A DNA stretch of 64,000 bases from Brevibacillus formosus (GCF_003013405.1 NZ_PXZL01000009.1:81011-145010); one strand, 5' to 3'. Positions 27,577 through 38,828 are shown, counted from the stretch's first letter. The notes: generated by a model from the letters alone, not told the origin. Numbers and translations: made by a program.

Positions 27577-27624
27577 TTGATTTCCCCTGTTAACTGCTAT
27601 ATAACTTAATTAGAAGTATTATTA
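27577..27624 (+). promoter_or_regulatory. katG promoter with PerR-like box
   Basis: TTGATT at 27577-27582 and TATAAC at 27600-27605 (5/6 to the -10 consensus) are 17 bp apart. Directly downstream, 27610-27624 reads TTAGAAGTATTATTA, matching 12 of 15 positions of the Bacillus PerR box TTATAATTATTATAA. A repressor bound there would cover the start of transcription. PerR control of catalase by peroxide is established in Bacillus; here it is inferred. Confidence 0.6.
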
Positions 27625-27641
27625 TTTGATACTTAATTTAA

Positions 27642-29860
<2,219 letters not shown>

Positions 29861-29864
<4 letters not shown>

Positions 29865-29910
29865 CAAAGAACAGTATTTGTTGTAGAATACTGTTCTTTG
29901 CTTTTCTTTT
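29861..29910 (+). terminator. katG terminator
   Basis: An almost perfect 19-bp stem (aaagcaaagaacagtattt against its complement) with a short loop ends in cttttctttt. A second hairpin, aaaaccacctg/caggtggtttt with a T-run, follows at 29964-29996. Confidence 0.85.
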
Positions 29911-30125
29911 CTATAGTAATATTAGTAATTGAATCGGTTAAAGAAATGCGAGACCCGCTCTTGAAAACCACCTGAAGCAAGCCGCCAGGTGGTTTTAATC
30001 TTCTCTAGAATTTACAACTTAGAGACAACTGAAAGATACTTTTAACATATGAACGCTATATTCTATGAACTGTAACAAGGGTTTTGTGCACAAACCAAAA
30101 ACAAAAAATTTCAGGAGGCATTACT

Positions 30126-30902
30126 ATGAACAAAAAAAATATTCTCGTTTTTTCTATGGCACTAACAATTGTAGGCGGTGCTACAGCAGCTGTATTTGCA
30201 GCCGAAAACGCGGTTCATTCTACTAAAAACAAAGTCGTAACAGTGGCAAGCAAAGCAGGAAATGGCACAAATCAAACCACTGTAGCCAAAGTAGCAAATG
30301 GAAAGATTAGTGATGAAGAAGCCGTAAAAATGGCAACCAAAGCTCTAAAAGACTATATGGGGCTTGACGCGAAATCTTTTGGTGAGGCACGTGTGAATAG
30401 AACGAACGCGCAAGAAGATTTTAAGTTCTTCATGGATTTATATTCAAAAGAAGATGCAGCTGTATTAAAAGAAAACGCGAAAAAAGATACCGCAAATGTT
30501 ATCGTGGTACAGTTTATTCGAGCTGAAGACTTAAACCAGCCAATGCCCGCATCTAATCGCATTGTCATAAATGAAGCAACAGGGGAAATTGTTTCTTTAA
30601 CTGCTTTCACTAATGAAGATCGAAGCTCAGAGACAACAATCGATGATGCGAAAGTTAAATCTGCGGTTATCAACTTTTTTGATAAACAACAGAAAAATGT
30701 TAAGAAAAATACGATGAAGGTTAGTAAGACGGCTAATTCCGGAACCATACGTGTTCTTTGCGATCTGGAAGATGGAAGGGATGTAACACTGACAATGAGT
30801 CTGAAGAATTATTCAGTATCTAGTTATGAGATTAATTATGACAGACTACTCCCTCTACCTTCTGAAGAAAATGATTACCGTGAGAATTTCAGAGAACTGT
30901 AA
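30126..30902 (+). CDS. Secreted protein of unknown function
   Basis: This ~258-residue protein has a clear Sec signal peptide: MNKKN, a hydrophobic stretch and an AAVFAAEN cleavage region near residue 25. ATG 30126 follows caggaggc at ideal spacing; the open frame from 30084 has no such site. The mature part has a DEEAVKMATKALKDYMG segment and an RIVINEATGEIVS segment, resembling YcdB/YcdC-PepSY-like repeats of secreted Gram-positive proteins, but I cannot assign a family with certainty. A non-terminating hairpin (30932-30965) separates it from the response regulator gene, so it may be co-transcribed with, or sensed by, the two-component pair. Confidence 0.7.
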   Translation: MNKKNILVFSMALTIVGGATAAVFAAENAVHSTKNKVVTVASKAGNGTNQTTVAKVANGKISDEEAVKMATKALKDYMGLDAKSFGEARVNRTNAQEDFKFFMDLYSKEDAAVLKENAKKDTANVIVVQFIRAEDLNQPMPASNRIVINEATGEIVSLTAFTNEDRSSETTIDDAKVKSAVINFFDKQQKNVKKNTMKVSKTANSGTIRVLCDLEDGRDVTLTMSLKNYSVSSYEINYDRLLPLPSEENDYRENFREL

Positions 30903-30931
30903 GTAAATTAAGATATTGCAGGACGGATAAC

Positions 30932-30965
30932 ATGGAGTAAGTGCCCGAGATGGTACTTACTCCAT
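30932..30965 (+). promoter_or_regulatory. Hairpin between secreted-protein and response-regulator genes
   Basis: The perfect 11-bp stem atggagtaagt/acttactccat has a 12-base loop and no following T-run. It may be an RNA processing or stability element, or a weak attenuator within an operon. Confidence 0.45.
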
Positions 30966-30999
30966 CTAACAGTTACAAAAGGAATGAGGTAAAAACAGA

Positions 31000-31653
31000 A
31001 TGATCAAAATTTTAGTTGTTGAAGATGATATCGCAGTAGCAAATTTAATAAAATTGAATTTAAATACCGCAAATTATGAGAGTTCAATCGTTTTTAATGG
31101 AGAGGAAGCCCTGAGTGTAATTGAAAGCGATCGTTTTGATCTCATCCTTTTGGATGTCATGCTTCCAAAAGTGGATGGATTTACTTTATTTGAAAAAATT
31201 AAACCTTTAGGAATACCTGTCATTTTTTTAACTGCGAAAAGTTCTGTCACAGATAAGGTGTATGGATTAAAAGCGGGAGTAGATGACTATATTACGAAGC
31301 CCTTTGAAGGAATTGAATTGCTGGCTAGGATTGAAAATGTATTAAGGCATTACAATAAAAAAAGCAACATCATAAATTTTAAAGACACAGAAGTATACTT
31401 GCAAGAAATGAAGGTGAAAAAGAACGGTGAAATAATTGAGCTTACCTTGAAGGAGTTCGAATTATTGGTGTTTTTAGTGCAAAATAAAAACATCGTATTA
31501 ACGAGGGAAAAAATCATAGAAAAAATTTGGGGATATGACTACGTTGGCGAGACTCGAACGATTGACAACCATATACAAAAGCTAAGAAAAAAGCTGGGAT
31601 GGAAAGATGAAATTAAAACAGTATTTAAATTGGGATATAGGCTGGAAGAATAA
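31000..31653 (+). CDS. OmpR/PhoB-family response regulator
   Basis: This 217-residue regulator has a receiver domain with the acidic pocket VVEDD, the phosphoacceptor aspartate in DLILLDVMLPK (near 51), FLTAKSS and DDYITKPF with its lysine. It is joined to a winged-helix C-terminal domain (ELTLKEFELLVFLVQNK, then GYDYVGETRTIDNHIQKLRK). It controls transcription in response to the histidine kinase whose ATG immediately follows its stop. It is the first of two such pairs in the window. Confidence 0.92.
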   Translation: MIKILVVEDDIAVANLIKLNLNTANYESSIVFNGEEALSVIESDRFDLILLDVMLPKVDGFTLFEKIKPLGIPVIFLTAKSSVTDKVYGLKAGVDDYITKPFEGIELLARIENVLRHYNKKSNIINFKDTEVYLQEMKVKKNGEIIELTLKEFELLVFLVQNKNIVLTREKIIEKIWGYDYVGETRTIDNHIQKLRKKLGWKDEIKTVFKLGYRLEE

Positions 31654-33090
31654 ATGAAATTTTGGCAGAGGATATTTTTGTGTACATTAATCATATTCGA
31701 AATCTTTTTTGTACCAGCATCCATTTACCTTATTCATAGCAGCTTTGAACTCAATCTCAATATGGAGATCCGTTCCGGGATAAGTGAACAGGATCGATTT
31801 GCTAACTCCTTAGAATCAAATCTATATCTACTTAAAGTCCAAAAATCTTCAACCCCAGATGCAGAAGGAGTTGGCAAACCAAACATAGATTCCATGATTC
31901 GTACGTACTTGGACAACCTCGGAGAACAGGATGTGTATCTGGATGTAATAGATGAAAATAGCAAAGTTATTTTTAGCCATTTTAAAAACAACAAGATAAC
32001 TCTTACTAATCGTGAAGAATTAAACATCCCATCAGATAAAGTAAATTACATCATACGGGATGTAGGGGAAAAGACGTACTTATTTATCGCTAAGAATATT
32101 TATTTGGAAAATAATCACTATAAGCTTTCTTATGTGAAAGATATTTCGAGTGTTTATGAAAATAGAGAAGACTTATTAAGCCTTTTAATCAAGCTAAATG
32201 CTCTTATTTCAGCAATTTTGGTCATTGTTACCATAATCATGAGCATGTTTATCGTAAAACCGATTAATAAACTGATCCAGTCAACAAGAATAATTGCAGG
32301 CGGGAATTTCAGCGAAAGAGTCATGGTCAAATCGAAAGATGAAATCGGGTTGTTAGCTGAAAATTTCAATTTGATGGCCGTTGATGTAGAAGATAAAGTA
32401 AACCAGCTTAAAAAAACTTCAGAAGACAAGCAAAGGTTTATCGATAACCTGGTACATGAACTTCGGACTCCTTTAACTTCGATCATAGGCTATGCGGATT
32501 ATTTACGAACGAATAAATATGATGAAGAGACTTATATCAACTCATTAAGCTTTATCTATGATGAAGGAAAGCGGCTAGAGAAACTGACATTTAAGCTTAT
32601 GGAGCTCATTGTTTTGCGAAAAGAAGATTTTGAGTTAAAAAAGGGAAAGCTTGACGAACTTTTTGTGGAAATCAAACATTCCTTTATTCCAAAGCTGAAC
32701 ATAAAGAATATGGATTTGGAAATATCGTCGGAGCATGTGAGTGTTTTAATGGATAAGGATTTGATGAAAATTTTACTTGCAAACCTGATAGACAATGCGA
32801 TTAAAGCATCGAAGAACAACGATAAAATACTTCTACGTTCATACAGAGATACGGAGTCAAAAATTATTCTTGAAGTGAAAGATACAGGGATCGGTATTCC
32901 TGATGACGACATAACAAAAGTTTTTGAGCCATTCTTTATGTCCGACAAATCGAGAGCAAGAGCCAATGGAGGAGGCCTCGGCCTCGGGCTTTCATTATGT
33001 AAGGAGATTGCCAAAATTCATGACGCTGAAATAAGAATAGAAAGTAAGCTCGGTGAAGGTACCATTATCCAATTGGTTTTTCATTGTTAA
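31654..33090 (+). CDS. Sensor histidine kinase
   Basis: This 478-residue membrane kinase has TM1 at ~7-27, an extracellular sensor of ~150 residues, TM2 at ~178-202 and a HAMP linker. The H-box LVHELRTPLTSIIGYADYL has its phospho-histidine near 268. N-box LLANLIDNAIKAS, DTGIGIPDD and GGGLGLGLSLCKEI complete the ATPase domain. The start ATG abuts the regulator's stop (TAAATG). The extracellular signal is unknown; the secreted protein encoded upstream is a candidate partner. Confidence 0.92.
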   Translation: MKFWQRIFLCTLIIFEIFFVPASIYLIHSSFELNLNMEIRSGISEQDRFANSLESNLYLLKVQKSSTPDAEGVGKPNIDSMIRTYLDNLGEQDVYLDVIDENSKVIFSHFKNNKITLTNREELNIPSDKVNYIIRDVGEKTYLFIAKNIYLENNHYKLSYVKDISSVYENREDLLSLLIKLNALISAILVIVTIIMSMFIVKPINKLIQSTRIIAGGNFSERVMVKSKDEIGLLAENFNLMAVDVEDKVNQLKKTSEDKQRFIDNLVHELRTPLTSIIGYADYLRTNKYDEETYINSLSFIYDEGKRLEKLTFKLMELIVLRKEDFELKKGKLDELFVEIKHSFIPKLNIKNMDLEISSEHVSVLMDKDLMKILLANLIDNAIKASKNNDKILLRSYRDTESKIILEVKDTGIGIPDDDITKVFEPFFMSDKSRARANGGGLGLGLSLCKEIAKIHDAEIRIESKLGEGTIIQLVFHC

Positions 33091-33099
33091 CAACCGGGA

Positions 33100-33144
33100 G
33101 CGGATCGGTTCAATCTTAAAAAAGCATAATCTGAAAACGTAGAG
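33100..33144 (+). repeat. katG 3'-end direct repeat, right copy (gene remnant)
   Basis: This sequence starts 10 bp after the kinase stop. Read in the katG frame it gives ADRFNLKKA and stop, against ADRFDLKEA and stop at the katG end; the 45-bp match continues past the stop. It is a remnant of a second katG end or a junction left by insertion of the 30-33 kb cassette. Confidence 0.7.
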
Positions 33145-33190
33145 AGGACTGTCCCAAGTCATGAACAATGACTGCGAGACAGCCTTTTTC
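33145..33190 (+). terminator. Terminator after the kinase gene
   Basis: An imperfect stem, aggactgtcccaagtca against tgactgcgagacagcct, is followed by a T-run. Confidence 0.75.
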
Positions 33191-33216
33191 TGTCAACAAG
33201 CATGTCATTATCTCCA

Positions 33217-33236
33217 TTCTTACTAAATTGTAAGAA
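33217..33236. promoter_or_regulatory. Palindromic operator upstream of the ABC transporter operon
   Basis: The perfect 7-bp inverted repeat TTCTTAC/GTAAGAA with a 6-base spacer lies ~90 bp before the anchored-protein gene. It resembles the inverted repeats (core TTAC/GTAA type) bound by BceR-like OmpR-family regulators at antimicrobial-peptide ABC transporter promoters. The regulator encoded at 36852-37550 is the natural candidate. Confidence 0.55.
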
Positions 33237-33328
33237 AGAAGGTCAAAATCGTTAGACTAGAGTCATTCAATTACAGGAAAGTCTCGTCTATAATCCAGAC
33301 ATAAATAGTTTATAAGGGAGCAATTAAG

Positions 33329-34048
33329 ATGAAAAAAGTAATAGGTTTCTTGTTGGTTATTGTCATTTTTGCAGGGATTGGATTCGGAGTAAAACGATTT
33401 GTAGAAGGTCCATCGCAACCGGTTGATGGTGTTCTCGTTATTGGCACAGAAAAGGATGCGAATAAGGTCAAAGAGTTGTATAAAGATAACACCAAACAAA
33501 CGATGGACTATAAAATGAAATTGGTTACAACGAAAAAAATTACGAAATTGTCAGAGCAAGATCAGAAAGAAACGGGTCAAGAATTTGAAACCAGAGATAT
33601 CAAATATTCGGTTGTAACTCGATCCACAGCTGAGCAATTCGTCAAGAAGGGGATTCTCAGAGCCAGACAAGATCCAGACAGTACGTCTATTATTTCAGAC
33701 CCTGTTACTGGCATAAAAGAATTATCGAATGGTCAAAATCTGTTTTACTCTTCAAGTGATTATGAAATGAAGAATGGCCAAATTGATTTGAACGGTCAGA
33801 TGGTACCTGTAGAGTATGTGAACCATCAGATGTGGATCGGGTATATACCACAAGCGGACCTTGTTATTGTTAACGAACAGACTTACAACCAATTAACCGA
33901 AGCAGAGTCAACGCTCTCCTTGATCCAGTTTGAAAATGACAGCTTCGATTTTAAGAAGAAAGATAAGGTGAACCATGTCTTACAAGAAATCGGGAACGTA
34001 TACGCAAAAAGTGAAGACAAAGTAAACTTCGTAGACGTACAAGATTGA
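33329..34048 (+). CDS. Membrane-anchored extracytoplasmic protein of unknown function
   Basis: This 239-residue protein has one N-terminal membrane segment (residues ~4-22) and no lipobox or clear signal-peptidase site, so it is probably anchored with ~215 residues outside. The body is charged and not recognised. It heads the operon containing an ATPase and an FtsX-type permease; in similar exporters an accessory membrane-fusion-like or sensor protein is encoded first, and this could serve such a role. ATG 33329 follows taagggagc. The upstream palindrome at 33217-33236 suggests regulation by a linked response regulator. Confidence 0.65.
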   Translation: MKKVIGFLLVIVIFAGIGFGVKRFVEGPSQPVDGVLVIGTEKDANKVKELYKDNTKQTMDYKMKLVTTKKITKLSEQDQKETGQEFETRDIKYSVVTRSTAEQFVKKGILRARQDPDSTSIISDPVTGIKELSNGQNLFYSSSDYEMKNGQIDLNGQMVPVEYVNHQMWIGYIPQADLVIVNEQTYNQLTEAESTLSLIQFENDSFDFKKKDKVNHVLQEIGNVYAKSEDKVNFVDVQD

Positions 34049-34074
34049 GTTTGGGTGGTGAGAGGGTGAGCTTT

Positions 34075-34761
34075 ATGGAAGTTGTACGAATGGAAAACGT
34101 AGTAAAAAGTTATGGGGAAGGAAATAGCAGGGTAGATGCGTTAAAGGGGATTCACCTTTCGATTCAGCAAGGAGAGTTTGTTTCCATCGTTGGTGTTTCC
34201 GGCTCTGGTAAAAGTACACTGCTGCATATTTTAGGCGGGTTGGATCGTCCAACTTCAGGACAAGTATTCATTGGGGATCATAATATTTACGATTATACAG
34301 ATGATGAGCTTTCGATATTCAGAAGAAGAAAAGTCGGGTTTATTTTTCAATTTTTTAATTTGATCCCGGTATTGAATGTCCAGGAAAATATCGCGTTGCC
34401 CATGTTATTGGATGATGAACCGATAGATATGACGTATTTAGATGAACTGATTGAAATCCTGGGGCTCCATGAACGGAAAGACCACTTACCTTCCGAATTA
34501 TCGGGTGGTCAACAGCAACGGGTCTCCATCGGCAGGGCTTTAATGAATCGACCGCATTTGATTTTGGCGGATGAGCCCACTGGGAATCTGGATACACGAA
34601 ATACGAAGGAAGTCATGGATTTATTACGATTGACTGCTAGAAAATACAATCAAACCATTGTCTTGATTACTCACGATCTCACGATTGCTTCGGCTTCTGA
34701 CCGGATCATCACGATAGAAGACGGAACGATCATTTCAGATCAACGGCTTGCTGCGAATTAG
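34075..34761 (+). CDS. ABC transporter ATP-binding protein (MacB/LolD/BceA type)
   Basis: This ~228-residue ATPase has Walker A GVSGSGKST, the Q-loop region RRRKVGFIFQFFNLIPVL typical of the MacB/BceA/LolD family, signature LSGGQQQR, Walker B LILADEPTGNLDT, and H-loop ITHDL. ATG 34075 follows gagaggg by 8 bases; longer alternatives at 34045 (TTG) and 34066 (GTG) lack good sites. It powers the FtsX-type permease encoded 24 bp downstream. Confidence 0.93.
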   Translation: MEVVRMENVVKSYGEGNSRVDALKGIHLSIQQGEFVSIVGVSGSGKSTLLHILGGLDRPTSGQVFIGDHNIYDYTDDELSIFRRRKVGFIFQFFNLIPVLNVQENIALPMLLDDEPIDMTYLDELIEILGLHERKDHLPSELSGGQQQRVSIGRALMNRPHLILADEPTGNLDTRNTKEVMDLLRLTARKYNQTIVLITHDLTIASASDRIITIEDGTIISDQRLAAN

Positions 34762-34785
34762 CCAACAAACTGGAGGAGAATGATT

Positions 34786-36768
34786 TTGATCAGCAGTTAT
34801 AAACAATTAGGCAGCAAGTATTTAAAGGGGAATATGAAACGAACAATTTTGACTTTGATCGGAATCGTACTCTCTGTAGCGTTAATTTCCACAGTCGGCC
34901 TTTTTATGAAAGGATCACAACTATCCCAAATCGAGAACATCAAGAAGATAAACGGGTTTTCTTTTCATCTCGGTATTTCAAATTACGATGAAGCATTATT
35001 AAACAAAATCAAATATAATCCCCAAATTGCTTCGTATGGTTTGATGTCTCAGGGCGGAATCGTCCCGGTCGGAGAAGTTACTGTTCAAAAGAATTTCGCT
35101 GATCATAGCGCCATGGAGTTTTTAACCTACAGTCTCGTTGATGGCAGATTACCAGCCAATGAGCGTGAAGCAGTCGTCGATTCCTGGATGCTTCCTTATT
35201 TGAAAAAGGGACTTCAGATCGGCGACTCATTTGAATTGGATGGTCAAATCTATCAACTGGTTGGTTTACTGGATAATCGTGCGTTCACTCAGAAAAATAA
35301 AGTGGGTCGTTTCCTAACCTACAAACATGATTTTGCTATTGGAGAGGGCAGGATCTTAGCCGAAATCAACGAGAAAGCGGACTTTAAAGAGGTTTTAGAG
35401 GAGATAAAATCACTTACGGAAGACAAGAATCTTGTTATCAATGAGGAAATGATCAGAGTTTTGAAACCGGGATCGAATCAATCGATTTTGGCCGTGCTCG
35501 TCATCATCGTTAGTATTGTTGTGATCGCGACAATTGTTGTGATATACAACGCTTTTCAAATCAGCGTCGTAGAGCGAATGAAGCAGTTCGGCTTGCTCCG
35601 AAGCATCGGCGCTACACGAAAGCAAATTAGACAAATCGTGATGAGAGAAGCTGCTGTACTGGCTGTCATCGCCATACCGGTTGGGCTTGTATGTAGCATC
35701 TTGGCGGTTGCTGCTCTCCAATGGATTTTCTCGATCATTTTAGAAGATGGTGCAGATGTTTCGTTCTTTCATATCGATTGGCGGATTTTATTCATCAGTT
35801 CGATCATTACGCTGACGGCCGTACTAGCGTCCAGTTATTACCCGGCTTTTTTTGCGGGCAGAATATCCCCATTGCTGGCAATCAGCAGCAGGTTATCTAT
35901 TAAAAAAGAGGCGATCAAAAAGCACAAGAATAACGTGTTGAAAAAGCCGTTATCTTTTCCCTTGAGCCTGGCCTTGAAAAATGTCAAAAGAAATAAAAAT
36001 CGTTATACCATTACGATCCTATCCATCATTATTTCCAGTGTATTGTTTATTACTTTCTCGTCTATGATGGATATCGCATTTGCATCCAAATATGTAAAAG
36101 ATTTATCGACGAAATCAGATCTATCCATCTCTTTGCAACAAGATCATGATGGTTTTTCAGCAGAAAGGCAGCAAATCTTGGAGCTTTTGAAGTCGGTTGA
36201 AAATGTATCTGGAGTGAAGGAACAGGACCTTAGTTTTGAAATCGAATTGAAGGATAAGACTCAATCTGTTACAACTGTTGCTCACATCGAGGAGTCTGTT
36301 GGAAAAAAACACGCCATTACCATTGTGAATCACATCGATGAGAATAAAGTGAAGAAAGATTCAGAGCTCGTTATAAAAGTGCTGGTATACAGTTTTATCA
36401 CAGTTATTTCTTTGATTGGCAGTCTCAATATCCTTAATACGATTACGATCAGCATCATCATCAGACGAAAAGAACTGGCTGCGTTAAAATCCATAGGCAT
36501 GTCACAAAGGGATTTGAAAAAAATGATCATCTATGAAGCGCTAATCTATGGTTTTTCTGGAAGTTTGCAAGGGATCTTTTTCGGTTGTATACTTTCTTAT
36601 ATTATCTATTTGGCGGCTTCCGGTGTCTTGAGCGTCGAATGGACGATCCCCTACGAAGCTTGTCTCATTACGTTTGTTTCAGCGTTGATCATCAGCATTT
36701 TATCTGTTCTATTCCCACTGAGAAAAATCCAAAAAGATAATATTATCGATGTTATCAGAGAACAATGA
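34786..36768 (+). CDS. FtsX/MacB-type ABC transporter permease
   Basis: This ~660-residue permease has two FtsX-like domains. The first membrane helix lies at ~20-40 and a large extracellular region at ~40-230. Three helices follow at ~235-355; a loop with a LALKNVKRNKNRY motif then introduces a second set, with helices near 410-430, 530-550, 580-605 and 620-645. The repeated motif RLKQFGLLRSIGATRKQI-like is seen in both halves (GLLRSIGATRKQIR; ALKSIGMSQRDLKK). This duplicated layout differs from the 10-helix BceB type with one large central loop. TTG 34786 has correct spacing from ggaggag; ATG 34780 is too close. A likely role is antimicrobial peptide resistance or envelope export. Confidence 0.85.
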   Translation: MISSYKQLGSKYLKGNMKRTILTLIGIVLSVALISTVGLFMKGSQLSQIENIKKINGFSFHLGISNYDEALLNKIKYNPQIASYGLMSQGGIVPVGEVTVQKNFADHSAMEFLTYSLVDGRLPANEREAVVDSWMLPYLKKGLQIGDSFELDGQIYQLVGLLDNRAFTQKNKVGRFLTYKHDFAIGEGRILAEINEKADFKEVLEEIKSLTEDKNLVINEEMIRVLKPGSNQSILAVLVIIVSIVVIATIVVIYNAFQISVVERMKQFGLLRSIGATRKQIRQIVMREAAVLAVIAIPVGLVCSILAVAALQWIFSIILEDGADVSFFHIDWRILFISSIITLTAVLASSYYPAFFAGRISPLLAISSRLSIKKEAIKKHKNNVLKKPLSFPLSLALKNVKRNKNRYTITILSIIISSVLFITFSSMMDIAFASKYVKDLSTKSDLSISLQQDHDGFSAERQQILELLKSVENVSGVKEQDLSFEIELKDKTQSVTTVAHIEESVGKKHAITIVNHIDENKVKKDSELVIKVLVYSFITVISLIGSLNILNTITISIIIRRKELAALKSIGMSQRDLKKMIIYEALIYGFSGSLQGIFFGCILSYIIYLAASGVLSVEWTIPYEACLITFVSALIISILSVLFPLRKIQKDNIIDVIREQ

Positions 36769-36773
36769 TAGAA

Positions 36774-36800
36774 TGGGCCTGACTATTTTATAGTCGGGCT
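36774..36800 (+). promoter_or_regulatory. Hairpin between permease and response-regulator genes
   Basis: A short stem, gcctgacta/tagtcgggc, has a TTTTA loop and no T-run. It may partly uncouple expression of the transporter from the two-component genes. Confidence 0.45.
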
Positions 36801-36851
36801 ATTCGGATTAGTCAATGGCTGAAATGGAATGAGGATAGGGAGAGGACAACC

Positions 36852-37550
36852 TTGAATAAAATATTGCTTGTGGAAGACGATGAGGCGCTTGGTCTAGCCA
36901 TAGAATTCTCATTACGAAATGAAGGCTATGAGGTAGTCAGAGCCTCTAGTGTAAAAGAAGCGAAACACCAGTTTGATCAACATACTTTTGATTTGGCGAT
37001 CCTAGATGTCGGCCTTCCAGATGGAAACGGCTATGATTTATGTCTGCATTTCAAAAAACAAAACGATTCATCGATTGTTATCTTCTTAACGGCATTGGAT
37101 GAAGAAGCAAATGTAGTAATGGGCCTGGATATTGGCGGGGACGATTATATAACGAAACCATTCCGAGTCAAGGAATTCATTTCCAGAGTGAAAGTGCAAT
37201 TGCGCAAACGTGGGAGGTTGGAAACATCTTCTATCACCTTAGCATCTGAAAATATAAAAATGGATACGAATCTCGTCAAAGCTTATAAGAATCAGGAAAG
37301 CATTCCATTAACCAATCTTGAATACAAGCTTCTGCTAACTTTCATGATGAACGCCCATAAAGCACTAAAAAGAGATGATCTACTGATGAAAGTATCGGAA
37401 GGAGAAGATGCTTTTTTTGATGAAAACACGCTATCTGTATACATTAAGCGTCTAAGAGATAAAGTGGAAGATGACCCCAAAAATCCGCAGTTTATCGTCA
37501 CCCAAAGAGGACTGGGTTACCGTTGGAATAAGGATGTGAGTAGAGAGTAA
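36852..37550 (+). CDS. OmpR-family response regulator linked to the ABC transporter
   Basis: This 232-residue regulator starts at TTG 36852, just after a gggagagga ribosome site. The receiver domain shows LVEDDEA, DLAILDVGLPD (aspartate near 52), FLTALDEE and GDDYITKPF. The winged-helix domain includes PLTNLEYKLLLTFMMNA and ENTLSVYIKRLRDKVEDDP, the recognition helix. Genomic position after the FtsX-type transporter fits BceRS-like control of that transporter, acting at the palindrome near 33217. Confidence 0.92.
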   Translation: MNKILLVEDDEALGLAIEFSLRNEGYEVVRASSVKEAKHQFDQHTFDLAILDVGLPDGNGYDLCLHFKKQNDSSIVIFLTALDEEANVVMGLDIGGDDYITKPFRVKEFISRVKVQLRKRGRLETSSITLASENIKMDTNLVKAYKNQESIPLTNLEYKLLLTFMMNAHKALKRDDLLMKVSEGEDAFFDENTLSVYIKRLRDKVEDDPKNPQFIVTQRGLGYRWNKDVSRE

Positions 37551-37551
37551 G

Positions 37552-38790
37552 ATGATGAAGAATACCGAATTGAAAGGGTATATGACGATACTGGCCGTTC
37601 TGTTATCACTATTTACCATTCACCAGTTTATTGCACATCAACTGTTTTATGATGCTTTGAAAAGCGACTCCATTGCAACCTGGGGTGAAATTACGGCTAG
37701 ATTGGTTGAACAAAATCCCGAGAATGAAACGGAAATTATGAAAGTCTTAACAAGTCACGCATCTAATTCAAGTGAGTATCAGGAAAAAGGAAGAGAGATC
37801 TTTAGACAGTATGGATTATATGAAGATTTGGCATCAGAGCTTTTTCCCCTATTAAATAAACATATTTCCAGCCATAATCAATTGATTTATTGGGGATTGA
37901 TTTGTTTCGGATTGATACTGCTAGGCGCAAGCTTTTTGCAATACAAGATTGTCTTTCATAAAATTAGACAGCTTACTTCCGCTGCAAAAAAAATAATCGA
38001 CGGGGACTACTCGGTAGTCATCAATGAAAATAAGGAAGGGGATCTCGCCAAACTAGCGGCTTCCTTTCGTTCCATGAAAGATATAATTCGAAAAAGCATG
38101 CAGGATCTTCTGGAAGAGAAAGAGTTTTTAGCACAAATGCTGCAAGATATCTCCCATCAATTAAAAACGCCTCTTTCAACGATTTCCATCTACAATGAAA
38201 TGTTGTTGAATGCAGAACTGCCTCGTCAGCAGCAAGTTCATTTACTGCAAAATAATGAAGTTCAAATTGCGAGAATGAATGTCTTAATTCAAAATTTGTT
38301 AAAAGTAGCGAAAATCGACGCTAGAGCTATTTCATTTGATAAAGAGCCGGCCAATTTGGTGGAGACGATCGAGGAAGTTCTGGAGCGCTTGGCAAGCATG
38401 ATTAGTGAAAAGCATATAGCCATTGATTGGGATGCGCCGAAGGAAATCGTTGTTACTCATGATAAACTATGGATGCAGGAAGCTTTGTTGAACCTTTTGA
38501 AGAATGCGATCGAGCATTCCAAACCCAGCAGTACAATCATGATTCAAGTAAAAGATACGCCGATCTATACGGAGTTAGTGATTCAAGACTTTGGAGAAGG
38601 AATTGCACCTGAGGAATTATCGCACATTTTTGATCGATTTTACAAAGCAACAGGTTCTAAAAAGCATGATTCGACTGGGATTGGACTGGCGCTAGTCAAA
38701 GCCATTATCGAAGCACATCATGCCTTGATTAAAGTGGAGAGTGAGAAAGACAGCTTTACAAGATTTACGATTACTTTCATGAAGTTTTAA
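37552..38790 (+). CDS. Sensor histidine kinase linked to the ABC transporter
   Basis: This 412-residue kinase has TM1 at ~9-30, an extracellular loop of ~85 residues, TM2 at ~113-133 and HAMP. H-box DISHQLKTPLSTISIYNEML has its histidine near 203; N-box LLNLLKNAIEHS, DFGEGI and STGIGLALVKAI follow. The larger loop sets it apart from the minimal BceS-type kinases, so it may sense its signal directly. One base separates it from the regulator stop codon. Confidence 0.92.
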   Translation: MMKNTELKGYMTILAVLLSLFTIHQFIAHQLFYDALKSDSIATWGEITARLVEQNPENETEIMKVLTSHASNSSEYQEKGREIFRQYGLYEDLASELFPLLNKHISSHNQLIYWGLICFGLILLGASFLQYKIVFHKIRQLTSAAKKIIDGDYSVVINENKEGDLAKLAASFRSMKDIIRKSMQDLLEEKEFLAQMLQDISHQLKTPLSTISIYNEMLLNAELPRQQQVHLLQNNEVQIARMNVLIQNLLKVAKIDARAISFDKEPANLVETIEEVLERLASMISEKHIAIDWDAPKEIVVTHDKLWMQEALLNLLKNAIEHSKPSSTIMIQVKDTPIYTELVIQDFGEGIAPEELSHIFDRFYKATGSKKHDSTGIGLALVKAIIEAHHALIKVESEKDSFTRFTITFMKF

Positions 38791-38828
38791 TTACTCTTAT
38801 CAAAAAATTGATAAATAAAAGAGGAAGA

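Noticed and set aside
33091..33144. A short functional gene after the kinase
   Set aside because: The only similarity is to the last codons of katG; there is no start codon or ribosome site.
34045..34074. Longer N terminus for the ATPase with overlap of the preceding gene
   Set aside because: ATG 34075 has the better ribosome site and gives the usual family N terminus.
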